A DNA stretch of 64,000 nucleotides from JAAYBF01 sp963715445 (GTDB lineage Bacteria > Actinomycetota > Thermoleophilia > Solirubrobacterales > Thermoleophilaceae), in the NCBI GenBank assembly GCA_963715445.1, contig OY970240.1, positions 124,001 to 188,000 on the forward strand, in the 5' to 3' direction. The notes beneath the pieces were generated by a model. That model did no database searches and was not told the DNA's origin. It saw only the letters and a list, made by a program, of their open reading frames with translations. Below, piece by piece: positions 1 to 8,240 of the stretch (the stretch's first letter is position 1; each line of letters starts with the position of its first letter). The position numbers and the translations under genes were made by a program.

Positions 1-949
1 CCCATGCGTCGGCCAGGCCCTCGTCGAGCCCCACGCGCGGCTCCCAGCCGAGCTCCTCGCGGATCGACGAGGAATCTAGGTACTGCCTGTCGATCTCGCC
101 GTGCAGCGCGCCCTTGCCCCGCACCTCGAGCTCCACATCCGCTCCTGAGGCCGCGATCAGACGGTCGACCACCTCGCGCGCGGAGACCGGCGAGCCCCAC
201 CCCGCGTTCCAGGCGCGCCCCCGCAGCTCCTCGCGGTCGAGCGATTCCGCCACCGCCAGATAGGCGTCGACCGCATCCTCCACGTGGAGGTAGTCGCGCT
301 CGGGCGTGCCGTCCGAGCGGATCACCGGCGCCTCGCTCCTGGCGAGCGCCCGGCACGTGTCCGGCACGATCCGCGACCAGTTGAGGTCGCCCCCGCCGTA
401 GACGTTCGCCAGCCGCGTGACGGCCACCGGCATCTCGTAGGTGGTGGCGAAGGAGCGCGCGATCATGTCCGCGCAGGCCTTCGAGACGTCGTACGGGAAG
501 GCCGGCTGCAGCGGGAAGCCCTCCCGGTAGGGCAGCTCCTCGTGGGTGCCGTAGGCCTTGTCGGACGAGGCGACCACGATCCGCTCGGCGCCGCCCACTG
601 CGCGGCACGCCTCGAGCAGCATGTAGGTGCCGCGGATGTTGGCCTCGAAGGTCGAGAGCGGCGAGCGGTTGGCGGTGCCGACGATCGTCTGCGCGGCCAG
701 GTGGAAGACCGCGGTCACCTCGTGCTCGTTGAGGATCCGGACGAGTCCGTCGTAGTCCTGGATGTCCGCGAGGGCCACGACGCAGCGACCCTCGATCCCC
801 TCGGCGCGAAAGCGGGACTCCGGCTCGACGTCGCGACGCGGCACCACCACGCGCGCGCCGGCGTCCAGCAGCCGCTCGGCGAGCCAGGACCCGACGAACC
901 CCTGAGCGCCCGTCACCAGGACGGTCGAGTCGGCCGCGCCCCAGCCCAC
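1..949 (-). CDS. rfbG: CDP-glucose 4,6-dehydratase-like NAD-dependent dehydratase (3' end cut by window)
   Basis: Extended SDR that converts an NDP-hexose to its 4-keto-6-deoxy form. The visible 316 codons, read on the minus strand, show a GAQGFVG dinucleotide loop (residues 14-20), a SSDKAYG stretch near 129 and the catalytic pair Y153-K157 in YDVSK. The later GGGDLNWSRIVP and IRSDGTPERDY stretches resemble CDP-glucose 4,6-dehydratases more than dTDP- or GDP-sugar enzymes. I chose the GTG at 949, 11 bases after the stop of the sulfur carrier gene; no clear Shine-Dalgarno sequence supports it. The C-terminus lies outside the window. A matching glucose-1-phosphate cytidylyltransferase is at 54.2 kb. 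The family is clear; the CDP specificity is inferred. Confidence 0.85.
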   Translation of the reverse strand, partial: MGWGAADSTVLVTGAQGFVGSWLAERLLDAGARVVVPRRDVEPESRFRAEGIEGRCVVALADIQDYDGLVRILNEHEVTAVFHLAAQTIVGTANRSPLSTFEANIRGTYMLLEACRAVGGAERIVVASSDKAYGTHEELPYREGFPLQPAFPYDVSKACADMIARSFATTYEMPVAVTRLANVYGGGDLNWSRIVPDTCRALARSEAPVIRSDGTPERDYLHVEDAVDAYLAVAESLDREELRGRAWNAGWGSPVSAREVVDRLIAASGADVELEVRGKGALHGEIDRQYLDSSSIREELGWEPRVGLDEGLADAW

Positions 950-960
950 GGCGGGAGGGG

Positions 961-1236
961 TCAGCCGCCGGCGACTGCCGGCAGGATCGTGACCTCGTCG
1001 CCGTCGTTCACGGCGGTCTCGAGGCCGTCCAGGAAGCGGATGTCCTCGCCCCCCACGTACACGTTGACGAAGCGACGCAGGCCGCCGTCTTCGGCGATCC
1101 GGTCGCGCAGGCCCTCGAAGCGCTCATAGAGCCCGTCGAGCACCTCGCCCACGGTGGAGGCCTCCTCCACCTGCGTCTCGGCCTCTCCGCCGGTGACGGC
1201 GCGGAGCTGCGTCGGGATCTTCACTGTCACGCTCAT
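961..1236 (-). CDS. MoaD/ThiS family small sulfur carrier protein
   Basis: A 91-residue beta-grasp protein ending in Ala-Gly-Gly. The C-terminal Gly-Gly is the hallmark of carriers that are adenylated and converted to a thiocarboxylate. It lies 22 bases downstream of the threonine-synthase-like gene on the same strand, so the two are probably co-transcribed behind the SAM-I riboswitch. CysO, a relative, gives sulfur to the PLP enzyme CysM in mycobacteria. That precedent makes sulfur delivery to its PLP-enzyme neighbour plausible. A role in molybdopterin synthesis cannot be excluded, but no moa genes are nearby. Confidence 0.88.
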   Translation of the reverse strand: MSVTVKIPTQLRAVTGGEAETQVEEASTVGEVLDGLYERFEGLRDRIAEDGGLRRFVNVYVGGEDIRFLDGLETAVNDGDEVTILPAVAGG

Positions 1237-1258
1237 CGGCGCGGCAGTCTATAGCCGG

Positions 1259-2491
1259 TCACGAGACAGCGGCCTCGAGGCCGACGCCGGCCTCGAACGA
1301 CGCGATCGTGGGATCGATCTCGATCGTGTCGAAGCTGCCGCGGACGGCGTCGAGCGTCTTCAGCCCGTCGCCCGTGATCACAAGCACGACCTGCTCGTCC
1401 GGCCCGATCTCCCCGCGCTCGGCGAGCTTGGCCAGCGTCGCGGTGGTCACGCCGCCGGCGGTCTCGGTGAAGATGCCCGTCGTCTCGGCGAGCAGCTTGA
1501 TCCCGTCCTTGATCTCGTCGTCGGTCACCGCGTCGATCCCTCCGCCGGAGCGGCGTGCGAGGTCGAGCGCGTACGGGCCGTCGGCGGGATTGCCGATCGC
1601 GAGGGACTTGGCGATCGTCGAGGGCTTGACCGGGCTGCAGAAGTCGCGCCCCGCCTCGAACGCCTGGGCCACCGGGGAGCACCCCTGCGCCTGAGCTCCG
1701 TTGAACTTGGGCAGGTCCCCCTCCACCAGGCCGACCTCGCGCCACTCCTCGAAGCCGCGCGCGATCTTGGTGAAGAGCGACCCGGAGGCGATCGGCACGA
1801 CGAGGCGGTCGGGCAGCTTCCAGCCGAGCTGCTCGGCGATCTCGAACGCGAGCGTCTTCGAGCCCTCCGCGTAGTACGGGCGCACGTTGACGTTCACGAA
1901 GGCCCAGTCGCGCTCGCTCGAGAGCTCGGTGCAGAGGCGGTTGACGTCGTCGTAGTTGCCGTTGACCGCCACGAGCTTGGTGCCGTAGACGCCCGTGGCG
2001 AGGATCTTCTGCTCCTCGAGGTCCGAGGGCACGAAGACATACGACTCGAGCCCCGCGGCTGCCGCGTGGGCGGCGACCGCGTTGGCGAGGTTCCCCGTGG
2101 AGGCGCAGGCGACGACCTCGAAGCCCAGCTCCTTCGCCTTGGCGAGCGCGACGGTCACCACGCGGTCCTTGAACGAGTGGGTCGGGTTGGCCGCGTCGTT
2201 CTTGACCCAGACCTCCCCCAGGCCGAGCCTCTCGGCGAGCCGATCGGCTCTTATGAGCGGCGTGACGCCGGCGGCGAGCGCCGTGCGCGGAGGCGAGTCG
2301 AACGGCAGGAAGTCCGCGTAGCGCCAGATGCTCTGGGGCCCCGCCTGGATCTTCCGCCTGGTCCCGGCGGCGTCCAGCCCCGAGAAGTCGTAGACGACCT
2401 CGAGCGGGCCGAAGCACTGCTCGCACACATACCGCGCCTCGAGCGGGTAGCTCGTCCTGCATTCCTTGCACTGAAGCGCTTCTACAGCCAT
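1259..2491 (-). CDS. thrC: Threonine synthase family PLP enzyme (possibly a homocysteine-forming variant)
   Basis: A fold-type II PLP enzyme of 410 residues. An N-terminal zinc ribbon is marked by C8, C11, C23 and C26. The Schiff-base lysine is K108 in HSFKDR, and the phosphate-binding STGN loop is at 131-134. Canonical members make threonine from O-phosphohomoserine. The ATG at 2491 is preceded by TGAAGGG with a six-base spacer. The leader carries a SAM-I riboswitch, which normally governs methionine and sulfur genes, and the next gene encodes a sulfur carrier. By analogy with CysM/CysO this enzyme may accept sulfide from the carrier to form homocysteine. That is inference; plain threonine synthase is the default call. 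Confidence 0.9.
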   Translation of the reverse strand: MAVEALQCKECRTSYPLEARYVCEQCFGPLEVVYDFSGLDAAGTRRKIQAGPQSIWRYADFLPFDSPPRTALAAGVTPLIRADRLAERLGLGEVWVKNDAANPTHSFKDRVVTVALAKAKELGFEVVACASTGNLANAVAAHAAAAGLESYVFVPSDLEEQKILATGVYGTKLVAVNGNYDDVNRLCTELSSERDWAFVNVNVRPYYAEGSKTLAFEIAEQLGWKLPDRLVVPIASGSLFTKIARGFEEWREVGLVEGDLPKFNGAQAQGCSPVAQAFEAGRDFCSPVKPSTIAKSLAIGNPADGPYALDLARRSGGGIDAVTDDEIKDGIKLLAETTGIFTETAGGVTTATLAKLAERGEIGPDEQVVLVITGDGLKTLDAVRGSFDTIEIDPTIASFEAGVGLEAAVS

Positions 2492-2530
2492 ATATGTCCC
2501 TTCAAATCGAAAGCCTCCGCCGCGTTGCTT

Positions 2531-2558
2531 GTGACGGAGGCCCTGAAGGGCTCGTCAC
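2531..2558 (-). promoter_or_regulatory. Expression-platform hairpin of the SAM-I riboswitch
   Basis: Just after the aptamer, GTGACG (2558-2553) can pair with CGTCAC (2536-2531), and GCCC with GGGC inside it. The first GTG of this stem is also the last part of P1, so the two are mutually exclusive at their ends. The hairpin contains CCCTTCA (2550-2544), a perfect complement of the Shine-Dalgarno TGAAGGG at 2504-2498. No T-run follows, so control at translation initiation is more likely than intrinsic termination. Confidence 0.55.
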
Positions 2559-2670
2559 ATCTGCCAGGCCACTTTGGCCTGATGGACTTGGCACCTTTCC
2601 GAGCAGCTCGCGCTGTCCGGATGGTTGCCGGGGCTTCGTAGGGCCATTTCCCTCCACCCCTCTAGATGCG
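2556..2670 (-). ncRNA. SAM-I (S-box) riboswitch aptamer
   Basis: On the minus strand the leader holds the SAM-I core: GGTGGAGGG, then GGCCC, then GAAGCCCCGGCAACC, then AAGGTGCCAA and a P4 hairpin CAGGCC/GGCCTG. P1 is formed by CGCATCT (2670-2664) with AGATGTG (2562-2556), seven pairs including one G-U. It sits 64 bases upstream of the threonine-synthase-like start codon, in the same orientation. SAM-I aptamers repress methionine and sulfur genes when SAM is plentiful. Confidence 0.93.
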
Positions 2671-2793
2671 TACGGCTATGTCAGATACGAAGAATAGCGC
2701 CCATGGCGATGGATGCAAGTCTGCCGCCGCAGGACGCTCCCCGAGCGCACTGCACGAGCGCTGGCGGCAGCGCGGGCGCCGCCCGGGCAGGGG

Positions 2794-2799
2794 TAGAAT
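2794..2799 (+). promoter_or_regulatory. Candidate -10 element upstream of corA
   Basis: The hexamer TAGAAT lies seven bases before an ATG at 2807, the arrangement of a leaderless actinobacterial transcript. No good -35 is visible. It would place the transcript start near 2806 and the annotated corA start about 38 bases downstream. Confidence 0.35.
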
Positions 2800-2806
2800 G
2801 GCAGCC

Positions 2807-2920
2807 ATGACGGTCCCGACCGACGACCCGCTCAGTCCGAGCCATGCCGAGCATCCCAAGACCACGCCTGCGGCGCGCCGCGCGAGTCGGACCCGAGCCC
2901 GGACCCCAGACCGAGCCTGA
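2807..2920 (+). CDS. Possible 37-residue upstream reading frame overlapping the corA start
   Basis: Starting at the ATG seven bases after TAGAAT, this frame encodes a 37-residue peptide with six prolines, and it overlaps the first 77 bases of corA in another frame. Its third codon positions are more GC-rich than those of corA in the same stretch. It may be a translated leader peptide. It could also be the true N-terminus of the corA protein, separated from the rest by a frameshift. It could equally be chance; I have no homology to decide. Confidence 0.25.
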   Translation: MTVPTDDPLSPSHAEHPKTTPAARRASRTRARTPDRA

Positions 2921-3875
2921 GCCCAACGTAGAGATCGTCCATCGGGACGGCGCCGGGAGCGGTCCCGCCGACGCAGAGCGCCGCGAGCTGCGCTGGATCA
3001 ACATCGAGCGCCCCGGCCCCGTGGACCGGGCGTGGCTGCAGGAGCACTTCGACTTCCACCCGCTGGACATCGAGGACGTCGCCTCGCGCAACCAGCGGCC
3101 GAAGATCGACGAGTACCCCGACTACCTCTTCATCATCCTGCACTTCCCCGTCTACGACAAGACGGTCGGCCGCCTCAACACCGCGGAGCTCGACATGTTC
3201 GTGGGGCCGGACTTCCTGATCACGCTGCCGAACCGCCCGATCCCCCCGATCGAGTACCTCTTCGAGCGCTGCCGCGCATCGGAGGAGATGCGCGAGGAGA
3301 TGCTCTCCAAGGGCCCCGGCTACCTCCTCTACAAGATCGTCGACGACTCGGTGGACTACTGCTTCCCGATGCTGCGCAAGATGGGCAACAAGCTCGAGCA
3401 GATCGAGGAGGACATCTTCCAGGGGCACTCCGGCGAGGAGCTCGTGCGCGACATCTCCAACGTCAAGCAGGAGATCATCACCTTCCGCAAGGTCATCCGC
3501 CCGCAGCGGCCGACCCTGCGCGACCTCGAGCGCACCAAGCAGCGCTACATGGCTCCCAGCCTCGACGTCTACTTCGACGACATCGTCGACGCCTCGGAGC
3601 GGATCTGGGACATGCTCGAGAACTACAAGGAAGTAGTGGAGGCGCTGGACGAGACGAACGAGTCGCTGATCTCACACCGCGTCAACGACATCCTGCGGGT
3701 GCTCACGGCGATCAGCGTGGTGGTGCTTCCGCTGACCCTGATCGCCAGCGTGTGGGGCATGAACGTGGCCGTGCCGGGCGAGAGCACGTCCGAGGCCTTC
3801 TGGGGCGTCCTCACCGCGATGATCGCGCTGCTGCTGGGCATGCTCGGCTACTTCCGCTCGCGCGGCTGGCTGTAG
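2844..3875 (+). CDS. corA: CorA family divalent metal ion transporter
   Basis: A 343-residue inner-membrane Mg2+/Co2+ channel subunit; the family works as a pentamer. A long soluble N-terminal domain is followed by two membrane helices at the C-terminus. The signature GMN motif (305-307, within VWGMNV) sits between them, and the protein ends in a basic tail. The middle is rich in charged helices, as in the CorA stalk. The first ~30 residues are proline- and arginine-rich and weakly conserved in type, so the start is uncertain. A phosphohexomutase gene follows after 11 bases, suggesting co-transcription without an obvious functional link. Confidence 0.93.
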   Translation: MPSIPRPRLRRAARVGPEPGPQTEPEPNVEIVHRDGAGSGPADAERRELRWINIERPGPVDRAWLQEHFDFHPLDIEDVASRNQRPKIDEYPDYLFIILHFPVYDKTVGRLNTAELDMFVGPDFLITLPNRPIPPIEYLFERCRASEEMREEMLSKGPGYLLYKIVDDSVDYCFPMLRKMGNKLEQIEEDIFQGHSGEELVRDISNVKQEIITFRKVIRPQRPTLRDLERTKQRYMAPSLDVYFDDIVDASERIWDMLENYKEVVEALDETNESLISHRVNDILRVLTAISVVVLPLTLIASVWGMNVAVPGESTSEAFWGVLTAMIALLLGMLGYFRSRGWL

Positions 3876-3886
3876 CCTCCGGGCGC

Positions 3887-5263
3887 GTGAGCGCAATCGA
3901 CCCAGGGATCTTCAAGGCGTACGACGTGCGCGGCCTCTACGGCGACCAGATCGACGAGGAGGTCGCCTACGCCGTCGGCCGCGGCTTCGTCCGTGTGCTG
4001 GCCGAGCTGCAGGGCACGCGCCCGCAGAACATGCGCCTCGGGCTGGGACGCGACATGCGCCTCACCGCGCCCGCGCTGGCCGAACGCTACGCGGCGGGGA
4101 TGAGCGACGAGGGCGCCTCGGTGCTCGACATCGGGATGGTGGGCACGGAGATGCTCTACTGGGCCGTCGGCTCGCGCGATCTCGACGGCGGCCTGATGTG
4201 CACCGCCTCACACAACCCCAAGGCCTACACGGGCGCCAAGCTCGTGGGCCGCGGGGCGCTGGCCCTCTCGGGCGACTCGGGCATCGGCGAGCTGCGCGAC
4301 CTGCTGACCGCGGGCGAGCTGGGCCCGCCGACCGGCGAGCCCGGGGCGATCGAGCGCGAGGACGTCTACGAGCCGTTCGGGCGTGACGCGATCGCCTGGA
4401 TCGACGTCGATGCGATCCAGCCGATCAAGGTGGTGCTCGACGGCGGCAACGGCATGGCGGGGCCGCTGTGCGGGCCGCTGCTCGACCAGCTGCCGATCGA
4501 GCAGGTGCAGACCTACTGGAAGCCGGACGGGGACTTCCCCGACCACGAGCCGAACCCGCTGCTCGAGGAGAACCGCCGCTTCATCATCGACAAGGTTCGC
4601 TCCGAGGGCGCCACGCTCGGCATCGCCTGGGACGGCGACGCCGACCGCTGCTTCTTCATCGACGGGACGGGCGCCTTCGTGGACGGCGACTTCCTCACCG
4701 CGCTGCTCGCCCGCTCGATCCTGGAGCGCCAGCCGGGCTCGACCATCCTCTACGACGTGCGCGCGAGCCGTGCCGTGCGGGACATCGTCGAGGAGGCCGG
4801 CGGCGAGGCCCGAGTGAACCGCGTCGGCCACGCCTTCTTCAAGCGGCGCATGCGCGACGAGGGCGCTGCGTTCGGCGGCGAGGTCTCCGGGCACTACTAC
4901 TTCCGCGACTTCTACTGCGCCGACTCGGGCGTGCTGCCCGCCCTGCTGATCCTCGAGCTGCTCTCCAAGCAGCGCACCACCCTCGCCGAGCTGCTGGCGC
5001 CGCTGCGCGAGCGCTACTTCATCTCCGGTGAGATCAACTCTGAGGTATCGGACCAGGACGCGAAGATGCGGGAGATAGCCGAGCGCTACTCCGACGGCGA
5101 GGTCTCGTGGCTCGACGGCGTGTCGGTGGACTACGAGGAGTGGCACTTCAACGTGAGGCCATCCAACACCGAGCCGCTGCTGCGCCTCAACCTGGAATCG
5201 CTGGTGTCGGCCGACCACATGGCGGAGAGGCGCGACGAGGTGCTCGCGCTCATCCGAGCGTGA
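3887..5263 (+). CDS. manB: Phosphomannomutase/phosphoglucomutase
   Basis: An alpha-D-phosphohexomutase of 458 residues that interconverts hexose 1- and 6-phosphates. This supplies mannose-1-P or glucose-1-P for nucleotide sugars. The phosphoserine loop is TASHNP (106-111, S108). The metal site is DGDADR (249-254), the sugar-binding loop is GGEVSGH, and the phosphate-binding loop near the C-terminus is RPSNTEP. All four family signatures are intact. I took the GTG at 3887, where the homology begins; the open frame extends upstream inside corA but has no family features there. The stop overlaps the next start (GTGA), so it is translationally linked to the MBL-fold gene. Confidence 0.93.
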   Translation: MSAIDPGIFKAYDVRGLYGDQIDEEVAYAVGRGFVRVLAELQGTRPQNMRLGLGRDMRLTAPALAERYAAGMSDEGASVLDIGMVGTEMLYWAVGSRDLDGGLMCTASHNPKAYTGAKLVGRGALALSGDSGIGELRDLLTAGELGPPTGEPGAIEREDVYEPFGRDAIAWIDVDAIQPIKVVLDGGNGMAGPLCGPLLDQLPIEQVQTYWKPDGDFPDHEPNPLLEENRRFIIDKVRSEGATLGIAWDGDADRCFFIDGTGAFVDGDFLTALLARSILERQPGSTILYDVRASRAVRDIVEEAGGEARVNRVGHAFFKRRMRDEGAAFGGEVSGHYYFRDFYCADSGVLPALLILELLSKQRTTLAELLAPLRERYFISGEINSEVSDQDAKMREIAERYSDGEVSWLDGVSVDYEEWHFNVRPSNTEPLLRLNLESLVSADHMAERRDEVLALIRA

Positions 5264-6258
5264 GCGAAGACCCCTTCGCAGCGGCCGCCGCGGCGGGTAT
5301 CCACCGCATGGCGATCCCCACGCCCTTCGCCGTCGGGCGGGTCAACGTCTACCTGATCGACGACGACCCGCTCACCCTCGTGGACGCCGGCCCGAACTCG
5401 GGCACCTCGTTCGACGAGCTGACCAAGGGGCTGGCCGCCCTCGGCCACGGCCTCGAGGACATCCAGCTCGTGATCCTCACCCACCAGCACATCGACCATC
5501 TCGGGCTGGTGGGCCTCGTGGCCTCGCACTCCGGCGCCGAGGTCGCTGCGATCGAGCACGCCGTGCCGCTGGTGGAGCGGTTCTCCGAGGAGGCGCAGCT
5601 CGACGACGACTTCGCCGGCGAGGTGATGCTCCGTCACGGCATCCCAGAGGACGTGGTCAGCGCCCTGCGCTCGGTGTCCCGAGCGTTCCGCGCCTGGGGC
5701 GCTCCCGCGAAGGTCACGCGCGTGCTGCGCGACGGCGACGAGATGGCCTTCCGCGACCGGACCCTGCACGTCCACTGGCGCCCCGGCCACTCCCCCACCG
5801 ACACCGTCTTCGAGGACGCCGAGCGGCGGATGCTGATCGCCGCCGACCACCTGCTCGGGCACATCTCCTCCAACCCGCTGATCAACCGGCCGCTCGACGG
5901 GTCCGTCGAGCGGCCGCAGGCGCTCGTGACCTATCTCGAGTCGATGGCGCGCACGCGCGAAATGGACGTGGACCTGGTGCTGCCCGGGCACGGCGACCCG
6001 GTGACCGACCATCGCGCCCTGATCGACGAGCGCTTCACCCTTCACCGCCGGCGCGCGGACAAGCTCCACCGCCTGATCAACGAGCGCCCGCGCAGCGCCT
6101 ACGAGCTGGCCCAGGCCCTCTGGGGGAACATCGCCGTGACCCAGGCCTACCTCACGCTCAGCGAGATCCTCGGCCATACCGACATCCTGCTCAACGAGGG
6201 ACGCGTCCGGGAGATCGAGAGCGAGGGCACCGTGCGCTTCGAGGCGGTGGCGGGCTGA
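5260..6258 (+). CDS. MBL-fold metallo-hydrolase
   Basis: A soluble 332-residue metallo-beta-lactamase-fold hydrolase. The metal-binding motif T-H-Q-H-I-D-H is at 74-80, later histidines occur in RPGHSP and LPGHGD, and an aspartate in AADH. A C-terminal ~80-residue region, helical and possibly winged-helix-like, follows the catalytic domain, as in LACTB2-type or glyoxalase-like members. The start GTG overlaps the stop of the phosphohexomutase gene, and its own stop overlaps the next start (TGATG), so the three genes form a tight operon. The substrate is unknown; a thioester or phosphoester is typical. Confidence 0.88.
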   Translation: MSEDPFAAAAAAGIHRMAIPTPFAVGRVNVYLIDDDPLTLVDAGPNSGTSFDELTKGLAALGHGLEDIQLVILTHQHIDHLGLVGLVASHSGAEVAAIEHAVPLVERFSEEAQLDDDFAGEVMLRHGIPEDVVSALRSVSRAFRAWGAPAKVTRVLRDGDEMAFRDRTLHVHWRPGHSPTDTVFEDAERRMLIAADHLLGHISSNPLINRPLDGSVERPQALVTYLESMARTREMDVDLVLPGHGDPVTDHRALIDERFTLHRRRADKLHRLINERPRSAYELAQALWGNIAVTQAYLTLSEILGHTDILLNEGRVREIESEGTVRFEAVAG

Positions 6259-7199
6259 TGCTCCCCTCGCGCAAGCACAAGAAGCGGATGCTGATCATCG
6301 TCAACCCGTACGCGACGACGGTCTCCGACCGGCTCAGGCATCTGGTCGTCTACGCGCTCCAGTCGCGTTACAAAGTGGAGGCCGTGGACACCGAGAAGCG
6401 CGGCCACGCCACCGAGCTCTGCCGCGAGGCCGCCAAGAAGGGCTACGACATCGTGGTCGCCTTCGGCGGCGACGGCACCGTCAACGAGGCGGCGAACGGG
6501 CTGATCGGAACCGACACTCCGCTGACCTGCCTGCCGGGCGGCGCGACGAACGTCTTCCACCGCACGATCGGGATCCCCGACGACGTCGTCGACGCCACCG
6601 AGCACCTGCTCCGCCTGGCCGACGACTTCCAACCGCGCAAGGTCGACCTCGGGCTCGTCGACGACCGCGCGTTTGTCTTCTCCTCAGGGATCGGGCTCGA
6701 CGCGAGCGTCGTGGAGCGCGTGGACGCCCATCCGCGGATGAAGGCCCGCCTCGGCGAGTACTACTACACGTGGGCGGCGCTATCGACGTTCAACCGCCGA
6801 TACCTGGTGCGCCCGCCGCGGGTCCGCGTGACCGTCGGCGACCGGACCGTAGAGGGCGTGACGGTGGTCGCGCAGAACGCCGAGCCCTACACGTTCTTCG
6901 GCGATCGGCCGATCCGCATCTGCGAGGGCGCAGGGCTCGAGACCGGCACGCTCGGGCTCGCGGTGCTCCACAAGGCCACCCCGATGGAGATGCCGACCCT
7001 GATCCCCCGCCTCTTCACCGGCAAGGCCGCGACCGTCTCGAAGCACCGACAGATCGAATCGTTCCCGGACACCCTCGAGGCGCTCGTTGAGAGCACCGAC
7101 GGGCAGCCCTTCCCGGTCCAGGTGGACGGGGACTACATCGGCGAGCACCAGTCCGTGCGCTACAGCGCCGCTCCCGCGGCTCTGACCATCGTCTCCTAG
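6258..7199 (+). CDS. Diacylglycerol kinase-like lipid kinase
   Basis: A 313-residue member of the DagK/YegS/sphingosine kinase family, which phosphorylates lipid hydroxyls such as diacylglycerol. The nucleotide-binding GGDGTVNE is at 70-77 and PGGATNVF at 93-100, a slight variant of the usual P-x-G-T-x-N-x-F. The C-terminal beta-sandwich part includes a DGDY-like VQVDGDYIG near the end. The ATG overlaps the upstream stop. The substrate cannot be told from sequence; glycolipid precursors are possible beside envelope genes. Confidence 0.9.
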   Translation: MLPSRKHKKRMLIIVNPYATTVSDRLRHLVVYALQSRYKVEAVDTEKRGHATELCREAAKKGYDIVVAFGGDGTVNEAANGLIGTDTPLTCLPGGATNVFHRTIGIPDDVVDATEHLLRLADDFQPRKVDLGLVDDRAFVFSSGIGLDASVVERVDAHPRMKARLGEYYYTWAALSTFNRRYLVRPPRVRVTVGDRTVEGVTVVAQNAEPYTFFGDRPIRICEGAGLETGTLGLAVLHKATPMEMPTLIPRLFTGKAATVSKHRQIESFPDTLEALVESTDGQPFPVQVDGDYIGEHQSVRYSAAPAALTIVS

Positions 7200-7337
7200 G
7201 GCAGCTTCACGTCCAGAGTCCCCATCGAGACGGTGAGGCACTACTCGAGTGGCGCCTAAAGCACGCTTCGTACAGGCCTCTTGACCTGCAAGTTCACCTG
7301 TGGTCACCCCGTTGCTGATTCGGGACACGGTCTAACG

Positions 7338-8213
7338 ATGGGAGATCCGTTGACGAGCCCAGAGGCCATCGACCGAATCCAGCGGGGCCGAATCGCGCGG
7401 CGGGCAGGCCGAGCGGCCCGCCAGGCTGTTCGCCGTGCGACAAGCGCAAGTCGCAAGCTTCCGCAGTTCCTGATCATCGGAACGCAGAAGGGCGGGACGA
7501 CTTCGCTGCATCAGTATCTGGGGGAGCACCCGAACGTCCGCTGCCCCACCACCAAGGAAGTGCACTACTTCGACTTTAATGCTCACCGATCGCTCAACTG
7601 GTATCGCAGCCACTTTCCGTACCTCCGAAACGGACAGATGTGTGGTGAGGCGACTCCCTACTACCTGTTTCACCCCCTCGCTCCGCGCCGCGTAGCCGAA
7701 GCACTGCCAAGCGTGAAGCTAGTCGTGCTGCTGCGCAACCCGATCGACCGCGCGTATTCGCACCACAACCACGAGGTGGTACTCGGGTTCGAGGATCTCT
7801 CCTTCTCTGAAGCGATCGCCGCGGAGTCCTCGCGGCTCGAAGGCGAGACCGCACGCCTGACAACGGACCCCGGATACCGAAGCTTTGCCCACCAGCACCA
7901 TGGCTACGTAAGCCGCGGTCTATACGCCGATCAGATCGAGGCCTGGCGAAATTGCTTCAAGCCGGAGCAGATCCTCATCGCATCGAGCGAAGACCTGTTC
8001 ACCCGGCCAGCCGAGGTGTTGGGCCAAGTTCAGGACTTCCTCGGGCTCGATCGCCAGATCCCCCCCCACCTCCACCCTCACAACGCCCGGCAATACACCG
8101 GAATCGACCCCAAGCTGCGCGGCGAGTTGAGCGCGCATTTCGAGCCCCACAACCGGCGGCTGTACGAACTCGTCGGGCGCAACTTCGGCTGGGAGTCACC
8201 GCTTCCTGATTGA
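7338..8213 (+). CDS. PAPS-dependent sulfotransferase
   Basis: Transfers sulfate from PAPS to a hydroxyl, probably of a glycan or lipid. The 5'-phosphosulfate loop GTQKGGTTS is at 48-56. The 3'-phosphate motif LRNPIDRAYS is at 131-140, with the conserved arginine and serine. At 291 residues it is close to the usual length of this family. I chose the ATG at 7338 because the frame upstream lacks family features. It opens the polysaccharide locus and is followed by convergent minus-strand genes. A second, different sulfotransferase is at 21.5 kb, so the surface polymer may be sulfated. Confidence 0.9.
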   Translation: MGDPLTSPEAIDRIQRGRIARRAGRAARQAVRRATSASRKLPQFLIIGTQKGGTTSLHQYLGEHPNVRCPTTKEVHYFDFNAHRSLNWYRSHFPYLRNGQMCGEATPYYLFHPLAPRRVAEALPSVKLVVLLRNPIDRAYSHHNHEVVLGFEDLSFSEAIAAESSRLEGETARLTTDPGYRSFAHQHHGYVSRGLYADQIEAWRNCFKPEQILIASSEDLFTRPAEVLGQVQDFLGLDRQIPPHLHPHNARQYTGIDPKLRGELSAHFEPHNRRLYELVGRNFGWESPLPD

Positions 8214-8240
8214 CATAGTGCTCCCGGCGAGTGCTGACAT

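Noticed and set aside
1154..2641. A 495-codon plus-strand frame across thrC and the riboswitch
   Set aside because: Antisense to thrC and would run through the SAM-I riboswitch; no family features.
7200..7337. Search for a further short leader peptide between the lipid kinase and sulfotransferase genes
   Set aside because: No short frame with the Y-x-x-P...G...T pattern or a ribosome site was found.
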